A stretch of DNA of 64,000 nucleotides from Lachnospiraceae bacterium (lineage in GTDB: Bacteria > Bacillota > Clostridia > Lachnospirales > Lachnospiraceae): positions 90,684 through 154,683 of the forward strand of contig JAAWCS010000015.1 of NCBI GenBank assembly GCA_022793375.1, read 5' to 3'. This document shows positions 26,225 to 36,200 of the stretch, piece after piece. Numbering within the stretch: the first letter of the stretch is position 1; every line of letters starts with the position of its first letter. A program made the translations under genes and the position numbers. Under the pieces are notes generated by a model, which had not been told where the DNA came from, did not search any database, and saw only the letters and a list, made by a program, of their open reading frames with translations.

Positions 26225-28780
26225 TTATTCCGTATATGGAAGCCGATTGGATTCACACCAGGCTTTTAGCTGCTGCAAAAGGCCGGAAAGCGCCGGTTTT
26301 TCGTCATAATTTCTTTCGCTCTCCCCCAAAAGAAAGCTGTACGTTTCCCACAGACGAACTGGATTCTCGGCCGTACTGGTGATAAAAAACTCGGATATCG
26401 CCCCCTGCGGCCAGCGGCCGATCGCATTCTCGTCGGTGCTGACAAGCAAATACGCGTTTTCCATATATGTATTGACCGTTTCCGCAAAATCTACCAAGGC
26501 CGAAGCTTCCATCACCGGCACGTCCTGCCCCGGTTCGCCTTCGCTGCCATAAAAGGACACCATCCCACTGTCCGTTATGACTTCCTTCCCGGCCGCGTCC
26601 AGATAAAACAGCTCATACGAATAGTCGCACCAGCCCTGATAGCAGGTCGGCGTGTATCGAAACAGATATGTTTCTCCCCGCAGGCGGCACAGATACAGGC
26701 TCACCCAGCCCGGGTGCGCGCTGGCCGGCTCCTCCTTATAGATCACCCGTCCATCCGCATCCAAAACGGCAAAGATTCCCCAGGACCCCCGGTCAAAATA
26801 GCCCCAGTCAAATACGATCTGCTCGGTCTGTCCGTCGTGGTTTAAATCCGCTTCCCAGCTCTGGGAATTCTCGCTAACCGCCGGCGAAGCGCTGCCGATC
26901 TCATAGGACGCCCACCACGCCTCCTGCGCCGCCTGATAGGCTTTTTCTTCGTCGGCCTGCCCGTCGTCGAAGGGCGACGTCTGTTCCCAGGTCACGTCAT
27001 TGGTCAGAAAACGCCAGCGGCCGTCGTTTTTTGCAAGAATCGCTTCTCCGTCCATACGGGTGATCTCGTTAAAAACAGACGATTCGAAGGCATAGAAAAG
27101 ATGAAGAAAACCGTTTGGATCGACATAGGCCCGCGTACAGGATACGGGCGCGGCCGCCTCCTGCGGCCATTCGCTTTCCTCCAGATAAAAGTTTCCGTCA
27201 TAATCGTACCAGCCGCCAAAATACTCCGACAGCCATTCCTCCCGAAACAAGGGAGCTTCTGTTTTTTCATACACGCGGCGCATCGTCTGCGCACTCACTC
27301 TCAGAACCGGGCCGCTTAACTCCATCCCGGCCTGGGTCAGCGCCGCCTGCTCTTTTCCGGATAATTCCTCCGGCGCGGCCGCTTCTGCCAGTCCGTGCGC
27401 CAATTCGAGGAAATAGCGCCGCTCTTTTAAATCCTCAAAATGCATGGTCCGGCGATTGCCGTCGATCCGCCCCATTTCCAGAAGGACCCGGTTTTCCGGC
27501 TCTGCCAGATATGCGTTTAAAACCTCCAGCAGCCGGCCAATCTCCGGCTCCTGCGCCGCCCGCTGCTCATCGGCCAGTTCCTGCGGTTTTTGTGTGATTT
27601 CATCGATCCCGGTCAACAGTCCGGCCGGCGCTTCTTCTCCCTGCGCTTCTTCCTCCGGCTGCTTTAGCGCGCTTTCGGTCAGCAGCTTAGCCGTACCGGA
27701 TTCCCCGGCGCCGGCCGTTTCCTTTGAATCCGTCGGATCGGTCAGCAGACAGCCCGAGACGAGCAGGCATAAAACGGTCAGCATCACGCTCAGCCGATAC
27801 GCCGGACGCCGATAATTCAGCACATTGCGGATCCGTTTTTGCGCATACGGCTCGCCAAACCCCGGACAGCCGACTGCCGTGTTCCCGTCCGCAAACGATA
27901 AAAGCGACTGTGCATACGCCCTTTTTTGATTGCCCGGCAGTTGCCTTAAAACCGCTTCGTCACAGGACAATTCCATATCCATGCACATCAGATGCCAGGA
28001 CAGCCAGGCAAGAGGATTAAACCAATGCACACAAACCACCGCCGCGCAAAACGGCTTTATCAGATAATCCCGGCGGCGGATGTGGATCGATTCATGCAAA
28101 AGAACAAAGTCCCGTTCTTCTCCTGAAAGCCCCTGCGGCAAGTAAATCCGCGGCTTAACAATCCCCATGACAAAAGGCGTCCGCAGGCCGTTCACCTCAC
28201 AGATTCGCGTTTCGTCCGGGCACACCGCGCCAAGGCGGCGCTGAAAGCGGACACTCCGTATCAGCTGCCGCAGCAGCAAAATCATTGTCCCGCCAAGCCA
28301 CGCCACCGCAAGGAAAATCCCCGTGGGCGTCGGTTCTTTTGCTCCCTTTGCCGAATCCGGCCAGAGGCCCTCCTGCCCATCGGCATTATAAAAACCGCCG
28401 GCTATGCCCGCTCCCGCCGCGGCCGCCGGCGAAACGCCCCCCAAAGGCAGCTTATTTTCCTCTCCCGTTTTCTCCGGCTGCCGGAAATATTCCGTAGAAT
28501 ACTCCGGGCGGGCGGAGGAATCTGTCTGTCCCCGGCGCTCCTTACTTGTCTGCGTTGCCAATTCCCACCGCGCATCCCAGCGCGGGATCACGCTGGACGG
28601 ACTGCTCAGAGCAGCGGGACAGACAAACCGTAAAAACACCAGCGCCCACAGGCCGTAAGCAAATATCTTGGGCGCACGCTTCAAAATCAGGCGCAATACG
28701 CACACGGCCAGACATACGAAGCTCCCGGTCAAGCTCATCCGCAGCACTGCCGCAAACCATGTAAAAAGGATTTCTCTCAT
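26225..28780 (-). CDS. M56-family BlaR1-like membrane metallopeptidase with a long non-penicillin-binding extracellular region
   Basis: LHESIHIRRRDYLIKPFCAAVVCVHWFNPLAWL, MDMELSCDEAVL; C-terminal ~450 aa includes SWEADLNHDGQTEQIVFDWGYF. Confidence 0.88.
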   Translation of the reverse strand: MREILFTWFAAVLRMSLTGSFVCLAVCVLRLILKRAPKIFAYGLWALVFLRFVCPAALSSPSSVIPRWDARWELATQTSKERRGQTDSSARPEYSTEYFRQPEKTGEENKLPLGGVSPAAAAGAGIAGGFYNADGQEGLWPDSAKGAKEPTPTGIFLAVAWLGGTMILLLRQLIRSVRFQRRLGAVCPDETRICEVNGLRTPFVMGIVKPRIYLPQGLSGEERDFVLLHESIHIRRRDYLIKPFCAAVVCVHWFNPLAWLSWHLMCMDMELSCDEAVLRQLPGNQKRAYAQSLLSFADGNTAVGCPGFGEPYAQKRIRNVLNYRRPAYRLSVMLTVLCLLVSGCLLTDPTDSKETAGAGESGTAKLLTESALKQPEEEAQGEEAPAGLLTGIDEITQKPQELADEQRAAQEPEIGRLLEVLNAYLAEPENRVLLEMGRIDGNRRTMHFEDLKERRYFLELAHGLAEAAAPEELSGKEQAALTQAGMELSGPVLRVSAQTMRRVYEKTEAPLFREEWLSEYFGGWYDYDGNFYLEESEWPQEAAAPVSCTRAYVDPNGFLHLFYAFESSVFNEITRMDGEAILAKNDGRWRFLTNDVTWEQTSPFDDGQADEEKAYQAAQEAWWASYEIGSASPAVSENSQSWEADLNHDGQTEQIVFDWGYFDRGSWGIFAVLDADGRVIYKEEPASAHPGWVSLYLCRLRGETYLFRYTPTCYQGWCDYSYELFYLDAAGKEVITDSGMVSFYGSEGEPGQDVPVMEASALVDFAETVNTYMENAYLLVSTDENAIGRWPQGAISEFFITSTAENPVRLWETYSFLLGESERNYDEKPALSGLLQQLKAWCESNRLPYTE

Positions 28781-29151
28781 AACGAATCCTCCTCATAGTT
28801 CGCGATCATTTCCTTGATCTGCTCCACCTGCCGGCGGCTCAGGCGATGACGATCCATAAAGGCCGCCACAAAGCCCGGAAGCGACCCGCCGTAGTGTTCC
28901 TGCAAAAAAGCTTCCCCCTGCTGCCGGCCGTATTCCTCCCGGCTCACAAGCGAGGTTACGCAGGCATTCTCGTTTTTACAGATCCCCTGGCTGCAAATAC
29001 GTTTAAGCATTGTGTAGGTCGTCGATTTTTTCCACTGAAACCGTGCTTCACACAGTTTTACCAATTCTCCCGAACCGATCGGCTCATGCTCCCAGATCAA
29101 CTCAGCCAGTTTCTTTTCAAATTCCGTCATGTGCTCCCTCCTCTTTTGCAA
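28777..29151 (-). CDS. BlaI/MecI/CopY-family transcriptional repressor
   Basis: MTEFEKKLAELIWEHEPIGSGELVKLCEARFQWKKSTTYTMLKRICSQGI. Confidence 0.93.
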   Translation of the reverse strand: MQKRREHMTEFEKKLAELIWEHEPIGSGELVKLCEARFQWKKSTTYTMLKRICSQGICKNENACVTSLVSREEYGRQQGEAFLQEHYGGSLPGFVAAFMDRHRLSRRQVEQIKEMIANYEEDSL

Positions 29152-29154
29152 AAA

Positions 29155-29200
29155 GTCTACAGGTCATAAACCTCACATTTTAAGTTTATGACTTGTAGAC
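29155..29200. promoter_or_regulatory. Probable BlaI-type operator dyad
   Basis: gtctacaggtcataaac (29155-29171) / gtttatgacttgtagac (29184-29200): 16 of 17 positions paired, with TACA/TGTA ends. Confidence 0.75.
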
Positions 29201-29301
29201 CAAATTGTCAAGTCTGTCAGAAAATCGTAAGAGATTGCCGGCAGGCATGCGCAGGCTCATAACGCAGAAAGGCGCTCCTGACTCCGTCCGTGCCTGTCTG
29301 G

Positions 29302-30885
29302 CTACAATCGAAACTCCTCCCACACCTTCTTCCAGTAATCCAAATAGCCGGCTTCTTCGACGCTCTCGGCCGCCTGAATCTCCACCCGCCCGATTTCTCT
29401 GCCGTTTAAAGAATAGACCAGACTGCCTACGACGTCCCCCTCCGTCACCGGGGCCTGTATGGGTTCATTATAAATCCACTCTTTTGTAATCGCCGAAAAA
29501 TCCTCCCCGCTGACGCTCAAATAGGAAAAGGGATCGCCGTAGCGCAGGGCAAAATTCTCCTGAACCCCATTTTCCAGCGGCAGAAGCGGCAGAGATTCCG
29601 GATTTTCGTCGGTGTAAAGCCGGCAGGAGGCAAAGCCGTAATTGAGGAGCGTCGCCGCTTCCGAAAAACGGATCTTGTAATCCTGCGCCGCCATGATTAC
29701 GGCAATCAGCGTTACGCCGTCCCTGGTCGCTGTCGCCGATACGCAGTACTTTGCCAGACTGGTAGAACCGGTCTTGAGCCCATTACAGCCTTCATACTGC
29801 TTTAACAGCTTATTGGTATTAGCCAGGCCAAATTCCGAACTGCCCTGCGCCGTATTATGCGTGATATTCTCCATCCAAATGCTGCTGTAGTCATGAATCT
29901 GCGGATAGCGGGTAATCAATTCACGGCTCATAATCGCCACGTCCCGCGCAGACGTCACATGGGTCGTGGAATCGGTTAAGCCGCAGCAGTCCTCAAACTT
30001 GGTCTGCGTCATCCCCAGTTCCCGGGCGCGCTCGTTCATCTGGCGCACAAATTCTGTCTCACTGCCGGCCAGGTGTTCGGCCATAGCCACCGACGCGTCG
30101 TTGCCGGAAGCTACTACGATACATTTAATCATCGTTTCCACGGTCTGCTTTTCCCCCTCCTCCAGGTATACCTGGGAGCCGCCCATGGATTTGGCATACG
30201 CGCTGACCGTCACCTCATCCTCCAGATGGATATTCCCCGATTCCAGGGCATCGAAGATCAGGATCAAAGTCATAATCTTGGTGATGCTGGCCGGGCTCAG
30301 CGCCTGATCCGCATTCTTTTCGTATACGATGGTCCCGGTAGAAGCCTCCATCAAAAGGGCCGATACGGCCGTTAAGCCAAAATCGGCTGTCTGCTCGGGC
30401 GCCGGCGGCGCTTCGGCCGGCGTCCCTGCATCGCCGGTCTGCGTATTTTCGGCCGCCCCGCTTTCCGCCGGAGCCGTCGGTGCGCCGGCCTGGGCGTTTT
30501 CGGCCGCTGTTGTCTCGGCCGGCGTTTGCGCCGTCTGGGCATTTTCGTTCTCCGACGGTGCTTGCGCGGCCTGACCATTCTCACCCGCGGCCGGCGTTTG
30601 TGCTGTCTGGGCATTTTCATTTGTGGCCGGCGTTTGACTATTCTCACCTGCGGCCGGCGTACTTCCGGCCGTGAGAGCCGCCGTGCTTTCCGTCCCCGTC
30701 AGCACTTCTTCCCCCTGGCCGTTATCGGCCGCCCAGGCGCTTTTGCCCCCCATACATCCGATCATCACAGCGGCCGCACACAGCCCCGCCAGCCATTTTT
30801 TTCCTGTCTGCTTTTTCTTGTTTTTTTTCACACAGCCCACCTCGTGGCATCTGCTTGTCATTATCATTGTAGTACGGTTTAACAC
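29302..30885 (-). CDS. D-alanyl-D-alanine carboxypeptidase (DacA/DacF type) with long Ala/Pro/Glu linker
   Basis: ASITKIMTLILIFDALESG (SxxK), SGNDASVAMAEHLAGS (SxN), LKTGSTSLAKYC (KTG). Confidence 0.93.
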   Translation of the reverse strand: MLNRTTMIMTSRCHEVGCVKKNKKKQTGKKWLAGLCAAAVMIGCMGGKSAWAADNGQGEEVLTGTESTAALTAGSTPAAGENSQTPATNENAQTAQTPAAGENGQAAQAPSENENAQTAQTPAETTAAENAQAGAPTAPAESGAAENTQTGDAGTPAEAPPAPEQTADFGLTAVSALLMEASTGTIVYEKNADQALSPASITKIMTLILIFDALESGNIHLEDEVTVSAYAKSMGGSQVYLEEGEKQTVETMIKCIVVASGNDASVAMAEHLAGSETEFVRQMNERARELGMTQTKFEDCCGLTDSTTHVTSARDVAIMSRELITRYPQIHDYSSIWMENITHNTAQGSSEFGLANTNKLLKQYEGCNGLKTGSTSLAKYCVSATATRDGVTLIAVIMAAQDYKIRFSEAATLLNYGFASCRLYTDENPESLPLLPLENGVQENFALRYGDPFSYLSVSGEDFSAITKEWIYNEPIQAPVTEGDVVGSLVYSLNGREIGRVEIQAAESVEEAGYLDYWKKVWEEFRL

Positions 30886-31053
30886 ATTTTATGACTGCTT
30901 TCAGACCCGCGCCGCCAAACCGATAAACCGCGTTGAAATTGCTTGCCCTTCCGCCCAAAATACGCTACACTAGAGACAGCACAAAGGCCCGCGCAGACAA
31001 AGGTTGTCTGCCGCAGGCCGTCCGCAAATATCAGGAAGCGAGGTTTTTGATTT

Positions 31054-31542
31054 ATGAAAGAAATGCAGAAAATTACCAGCTTTACCATCGACCATCTGAA
31101 GCTTTTAACCGGTCTCTATGTCTCCCGCAAGGACCGCGTGGGCGACGAAGTCGTCACCACGTTCGATTTGCGGATCACCCGGCCCAATACCGAACCTGTC
31201 ATTGACAACCCGGCAATCCATGCGCTTGAACACCTGGGCGCCACCTTCCTGCGCAATCATGACGAATGGAAAGACCGCGTCATCTACTTTGGGCCGATGG
31301 GCTGCCGCACCGGTTTTTACCTGCTGCTGGCCGGGGACCTGTCCTCCGGGGATATTTTCGATCTGGTAAAAGAAATGTTTCTCTTCATTGCCGGCTTTGA
31401 CGCCCCGATTCCCGGCGCCAGCCCCAAAGACTGCGGCAATTACCTGGACATGAACCTGCCCATGGCAAGATATTACGCCAAAAAGTACCTCTCGGAGGTC
31501 CTCAACGAGAAAAAAGCGGAGCGCCTAACCTATCCCGAATAA
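31054..31542 (+). CDS. luxS: S-ribosylhomocysteine lyase (AI-2 synthase)
   Basis: ITSFTIDHLKLLTGLYVSRKDRVGDEVVTTFDLRITRPNTEPVIDNPAIHALEHLGATFLRNH; PMGCRTGFYL. Confidence 0.97.
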   Translation: MKEMQKITSFTIDHLKLLTGLYVSRKDRVGDEVVTTFDLRITRPNTEPVIDNPAIHALEHLGATFLRNHDEWKDRVIYFGPMGCRTGFYLLLAGDLSSGDIFDLVKEMFLFIAGFDAPIPGASPKDCGNYLDMNLPMARYYAKKYLSEVLNEKKAERLTYPE

Positions 31543-31572
31543 ACGTCCTGCTTTGCAATCCTTCGTACATGC

Positions 31573-31624
31573 AAATGCCGGCCTGCACCCGTGATTTTTC
31601 ACGGTCGGATGCAAGCCGGCATTT
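31573..31624. terminator. Bidirectional terminator between luxS and the convergent phosphatase gene
   Basis: aaatgccggcctgcaccc...ggatgcaagccggcattt inverted repeat. Confidence 0.8.
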
Positions 31625-31636
31625 ATATGTACCACA

Positions 31637-32437
31637 TTAGCAAGTGTATCGCTCTCTCAGCAGGAGTCTCTCCTTGTCCCCGATCCCCAGTTGTTCCTCT
31701 AAAAACCGGTCGATCCCGCCGTATTCCTGCTCCAGAACAGTCAGCGCTGCCTGCAAAAAGCTTTCGTCCACCGAATCCACGATCGCCGCCTGCTCCGCCA
31801 GAAGCGCATCGCCGGTATGTTTTTCAATCACACGGCGCTGTTCTTCATGCATCTTGCTGAGCGCCTCGTTCGTCGCCAGGTAATCCGCCAGAATCGTTTC
31901 CCGCGAAGCCCCCAGCGCGTGAAGAAGCAGGGCCGCCGTCACGCCCGTGCGGTCCTTTCCCATTGTGCAATGCCACAAGAACGCTCCCTCTCCATGGCCG
32001 CACACCAATTCAAAAAAGGCTTTCAGCTGCTTGATGCAATAGGGATTCTGCACCATCATCGGATAGTATTTTTGCAGATTTTCCTTTGCCCGTCCTTTCA
32101 GGCTTCGCAAAAAAATCAGTTTCCGCTCCAGCGGATCCTGCTCGGCTGCCTCTTCGCGGGTAATCCCCATCGCCTCCTCCGGAAAAATCGGGTTCCAGCG
32201 ATATACCGCGCCCGCCAGCTCCTGATCCGGATGCTGCCCGCATTCCACACGCGTGCGCAGGTCCACAATCTCCGTCACATGGTAACGGCCGCACAGTTCT
32301 TCCCGGTCTTTCTCTGTCATATCCGACAGCTTGCCGGTGCGCAGCAAGAGCCCTGCTTTCACCTGCCGGCCTCCCGCCAAGGGAAGCCCGCCTAAATCCC
32401 TTACATTCTGTATTCCCTCAAATACGATCTGCGGCAT
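31637..32437 (-). CDS. Tyrosine-protein phosphatase (Y_phosphatase3 type)
   Basis: GIQNVRDLGGLPLAGGRQVKAGLLLRTGKLSDMT; active site HCTMGKDRTG. Confidence 0.92.
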   Translation of the reverse strand: MPQIVFEGIQNVRDLGGLPLAGGRQVKAGLLLRTGKLSDMTEKDREELCGRYHVTEIVDLRTRVECGQHPDQELAGAVYRWNPIFPEEAMGITREEAAEQDPLERKLIFLRSLKGRAKENLQKYYPMMVQNPYCIKQLKAFFELVCGHGEGAFLWHCTMGKDRTGVTAALLLHALGASRETILADYLATNEALSKMHEEQRRVIEKHTGDALLAEQAAIVDSVDESFLQAALTVLEQEYGGIDRFLEEQLGIGDKERLLLRERYTC

Positions 32438-32444
32438 GGTGTTT

Positions 32445-32496
32445 CCTCCTTCTTGCCCGTGTTCTCAGGGCATAGTGGGACACCCTTGCGGTGTTT
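32445..32496 (-). repeat. Interspersed leader repeat, locus D (52-bp unit)
   Basis: cctccttcttgcccgtgttctcagggcatagtgggacacccttgcggtgttt; its GGAGG lies 7 nt from the phosphatase ATG. Confidence 0.93.
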
Positions 32497-32561
32497 CCCT
32501 TACAAAAAGTACCGCCGCAGCGTCGCCGCAAAAAAAGCGGTGACACCACGGAACGATTCAA

Positions 32562-32890
32562 CTAAGCCTGTTGTAAAACCTGAGATTCAATTTCCTTGCG
32601 CTCTTCCTCTGACAGTTCCGGGAAATACTCGGCAACCTCATCTATAGCAATTTTCCCCTTTTGTATCATGAAAATCGCCTTATTTTTAGCTGTTTCCTGT
32701 TTAATATCATTCTCAAAGGCCTTGTAAATCTGTTCATCGTCAAATAACGTCATCATTATGTCTACAACCTCCTTTTCCCTGCTTTCCAGGTATTCCTTCA
32801 ATACATTCCTGTCCTTGCAGATACGGAGGGCCCAGCACAGCTCGAAAAGCCCGCGGCTTTCCTCGCTTTGCAGCTGTCGCCGCATAGGTC
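32562..32890 (-). pseudogene. C-terminal remnant of an Rpn-family (PD-(D/E)XK nuclease/putative transposase) protein
   Basis: ESRGLFELCWALRICKDRNVLKEYLESREKEVVDIMMTLFDDEQIYKAFENDIKQETAKN...; nuclease N-terminus absent and the ORF's upstream part runs into a tRNA. Confidence 0.6.
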
Positions 32891-32900
32891 CGATGACGAA

Positions 32901-32936
32901 AACGGCCGTTGGTGAGCAAACTCCCCAACGGCCGTT
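32901..32936. terminator. Hairpin between tRNA-Pro and the Rpn remnant
   Basis: Perfect 12-bp IR aacggccgttgg-tgagcaaactcc-ccaacggccgtt. Confidence 0.5.
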
Positions 32937-32974
32937 CCCATCACCGAACCTGTCCGGCTCGTAACAATAAAAAA

Positions 32975-33048
32975 TCGGCGTGACAGGATTCGAACCTGCG
33001 ACCTCTCGGTCCCTAACCGAACGCTCTACCAAACTGAGCCACACGCCG
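32975..33048 (-). tRNA. tRNA-Pro (anticodon AGG)
   Basis: Reverse complement cggcgtg-tggctcagtttggtagagc-g-ttcgg-TTAGGGA-ccgag-...-caggttcgaatcctgt-cacgccg-a. Confidence 0.94.
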
Positions 33049-33276
33049 TACCTGCAAGCCGCCGGCGGGCTGTCCCCGTCCTAGCAGCGAAAGCGCCCAA
33101 GCAAAATTCTCTCACCCGAGCGCATTTATCATACAACATCCCTCATCGGTTGTCAACCAGTATTTTCCGCGAAGGTGTCGCTTACAAAGTGTAGCTGTCG
33201 TTTTCCATGACTTTAAGCTCAAGGGACAGTTGCCGGCCCGCGGCCGGGCAGGGGCCGTTTTACCGCCTGCCGCCGC

Positions 33277-36200
33277 TCAATGCCCGCCGTTCCCGCTTCT
33301 CTGCCCTTTCTTCTTTAGCAGCGCCGACGTATCCAAAGCCGGTTCCGTGCTCTTTTGCCTTTCGGCCCTCGCCCGCTTGCGCGCCGTGTCATGCGCCCCT
33401 TTGCTCACAGTCTCATTCCAACCGGCTTGCGCATTTGCATTTTCCTGCCCGCCGGCGTCCGCTCCTGCACCTTCCATCCGGCCGCTTTTGGCATTTGCAT
33501 TTTCCTGCCCGCCGGCTTCGGCTCCTGCACCTTCTCTCCGGCCGCTTTTGGCATTTACATCTTCCCGCCGGCCGGCTTCCGCTTTCGCATCTTCTCTCCG
33601 GCTTACATCCGCACTTGTCTCTTCGTCCCGGCCGGCCCTGTTCCTCGTATCCGCGTACTGCGGCCCTCCTGCCTTTTTCTCCTTCCGCATCCGCCGCCCT
33701 TCCGCGATCCGGCGGTATGCCCCGCTCTCCTGCGGACGGAACTGAAAACGGCGCACCGCAATGTCCACGACGAACCACAAAAGTGCCAGCAGAAGCAGCC
33801 ATTTTGTCAAATCGTACCGCTCTTGCCCCGTCCTTACCCGGTTTTGCCAGATATCCTCTTCCCGGTCAAGCATTACGCCGTACCGTTCTATAAAACGCTC
33901 AAAGCCTGCGGAATCGATGCCGAATTTATATTCGTCCGCGTACTGCACCGCCGCCGCGGTCGTCAGCACGCCGGTGACCTCGCCGTCGTCCGTCCGGCGG
34001 ATGTTCAGATGGTATACTCCCGTAAGTTCCGTTGACAGCTTTGTCTCGTAACGCCCCGGCGCCGTGGCCGGAAGCGGCTGCGTCCATGTGTTTCCCTCCG
34101 GATCCGTGTAGACCGCTTCCACGCGGGTCTGTTCTCCATACTCCGCCGCTTCGTATACCAGGCTGGTTACGCCGCCGGCCGTCCTTATATCCGCCGAATC
34201 CTCGCCGATTGCCGCGTTCCCGACACTGTAATCGAGAATCCGCTTCCACAGCTGCACATAATCGTCCTCTCCCGCGTAGCCGGCTGTCCAGCGGTTGGTC
34301 ACATCGCTGTTCCAGGCCACGGTATGGCCCAGGCCGTACTGCATCACCGTGAGCACCGGATCGTCTTTTTCCGAGGCAATAAGCACCTGCGAAACGCTTT
34401 TCGGCGTAGCGCTGACATAGCCGTAGAGGGCCGGCCAGCCGTCCGCAAACAGTCCGCGGGTGATATCGCTGCCGCCGTTTACCGCCAGGCGAAACGTGCC
34501 GTTCTGCAGATAGGTATCCCCGCTTAGAAATACCTCCTGCGCAAAAATTTTCGGAATATCCGAGGCAAAATCCGAATAATAATAACGCCCGCCGCAGCGA
34601 TCCGCCAGCTGTTTCAAAAGCCGCTTGTCCGAATCGCTGCCCACCGCCACCGTGGAAAGCGTGACCTCCGCGTCGTTATAAGCGCTCATAATCTCCCGGT
34701 AATTGTTGCTTTCGCCCTGGCCGTCGGTTAAAAGGACGACATGGCGTATATCGGCAGCGCACCCGGCGGCCCCCGCAAGCGCTTCTTTTAAGGCCGGCCG
34801 GATGGTCGTTCCGCCGCCCTCGGCAACCGCCGCGATCTGATCCTTAATGGTTTCCTTATCCGACGCCTGCACCGGTTTCACGAGCCAGCTGTAGGTATCG
34901 TCAAAGGTCAGCACTCCCACGTAATCCGTACTGCGCATCTGGTCGACCGCTGTCTGCGCGGCCGTAATCGCCAAATCCAGATTGGTGGCGCCGCCGCCCG
35001 CGTCCATACTCATACTGCCGGAATGGTCGATTACCATAATCATCGCCGTCACCGGTACTTCGTCGACGCCCCGCAGCTCCATCTCCACCGGCAGCACCGT
35101 CTCCAGTACGCTGTCCCGATAACCGCCCAGCGCATAGCTGTTTTCTCCGCCCAGGCAGACCAGGCCGCCGCCGTAATCCTTCACATACGTTTCGATCTGC
35201 TCCAAAAATCCCTGCGGCAAATCGGTCAGAAACACGTTTTCCAGGACAATGCTCTTAAATTCCAGCAAATCCGCGAGCGTATCCGGGGCATTGTACGCGG
35301 ATACCGTCTCAAAATGACAGTTCGCGCTGCGCAGTACGTTTTCATACTGGCTGCTGTCCTCGTTCACGCCATGGACAAGCAGGACCCGCGGCAGCGAATC
35401 CACTGCCGCATACGCATGATAGCTGTCGTTTTCCGGGCATGTATCGCCAAAAGCCGCGACCCGCACTTCAAAGTTCTCCGCCTGTTCGCCCGTCACGGTC
35501 TGCCGAAACTGAAAACGATTCGTGCCGCGGCGCAGATGGACATCATAGGACGCGGTCTCGATCGTCCCCGTCAAAATCTGCAGCTGAGCGTCGGTTTCAT
35601 AGCTGCTTACGACCGTCACGGTCATCGTATAGGCGTCCCCCTGGTACAGATACGCGGGCAGCTCTACATTCTCCACGTAGGCATCGTCCCCCTGCACTGT
35701 CTCAAATAAAACAGCCAGAAGTTCCGTTTGCCCGGACAGAAGCGCCGGCGCGGTCCGCTCCAGCTCCCCCCTTGTCTCCTTTCCGTCGGTTAAAAACACC
35801 ACCCGCCCGGCGCCGCCGGCCGGCAGCATGGACAAGGCTTTTGACAGCGCCGACTCAAAGTTGGTCGCCGTCTGGTCCGGCAAGGACAGGATATGGGAAA
35901 ACGAATCTTCCTGTGTCAAAAACTGCTCCACCATGGAATCCTTGCCAAACGTTACAATCCCGTACTGATTCCCCTCCGGCATGGCATTTAGCGCCTGATC
36001 CAGATATTCTTCCATCGCCTGGCGATTGGTCCCGTTGCTGTTTGACAAATCCACCAGGAAAACCGTCGTGTTCAGATGGCTGCGCCGGCTTATGCTCACG
36101 CCAAAAAGCGCCAGCAAAAGCAGCATCGTGCCGACGGCGCGCACTCCCAGATAAAAGCGCCTGCCCCCGCTCATCTGGCGGCGGTACAAAACCCACTCAA

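Noticed and set aside
32562-33044. Full 160-aa ORF as one protein
   Set aside because: Its N-terminal third is translated from tRNA-Pro and the palindrome (MWLSLVERSVRDREVAGSNPV is a typical tRNA-derived frame).
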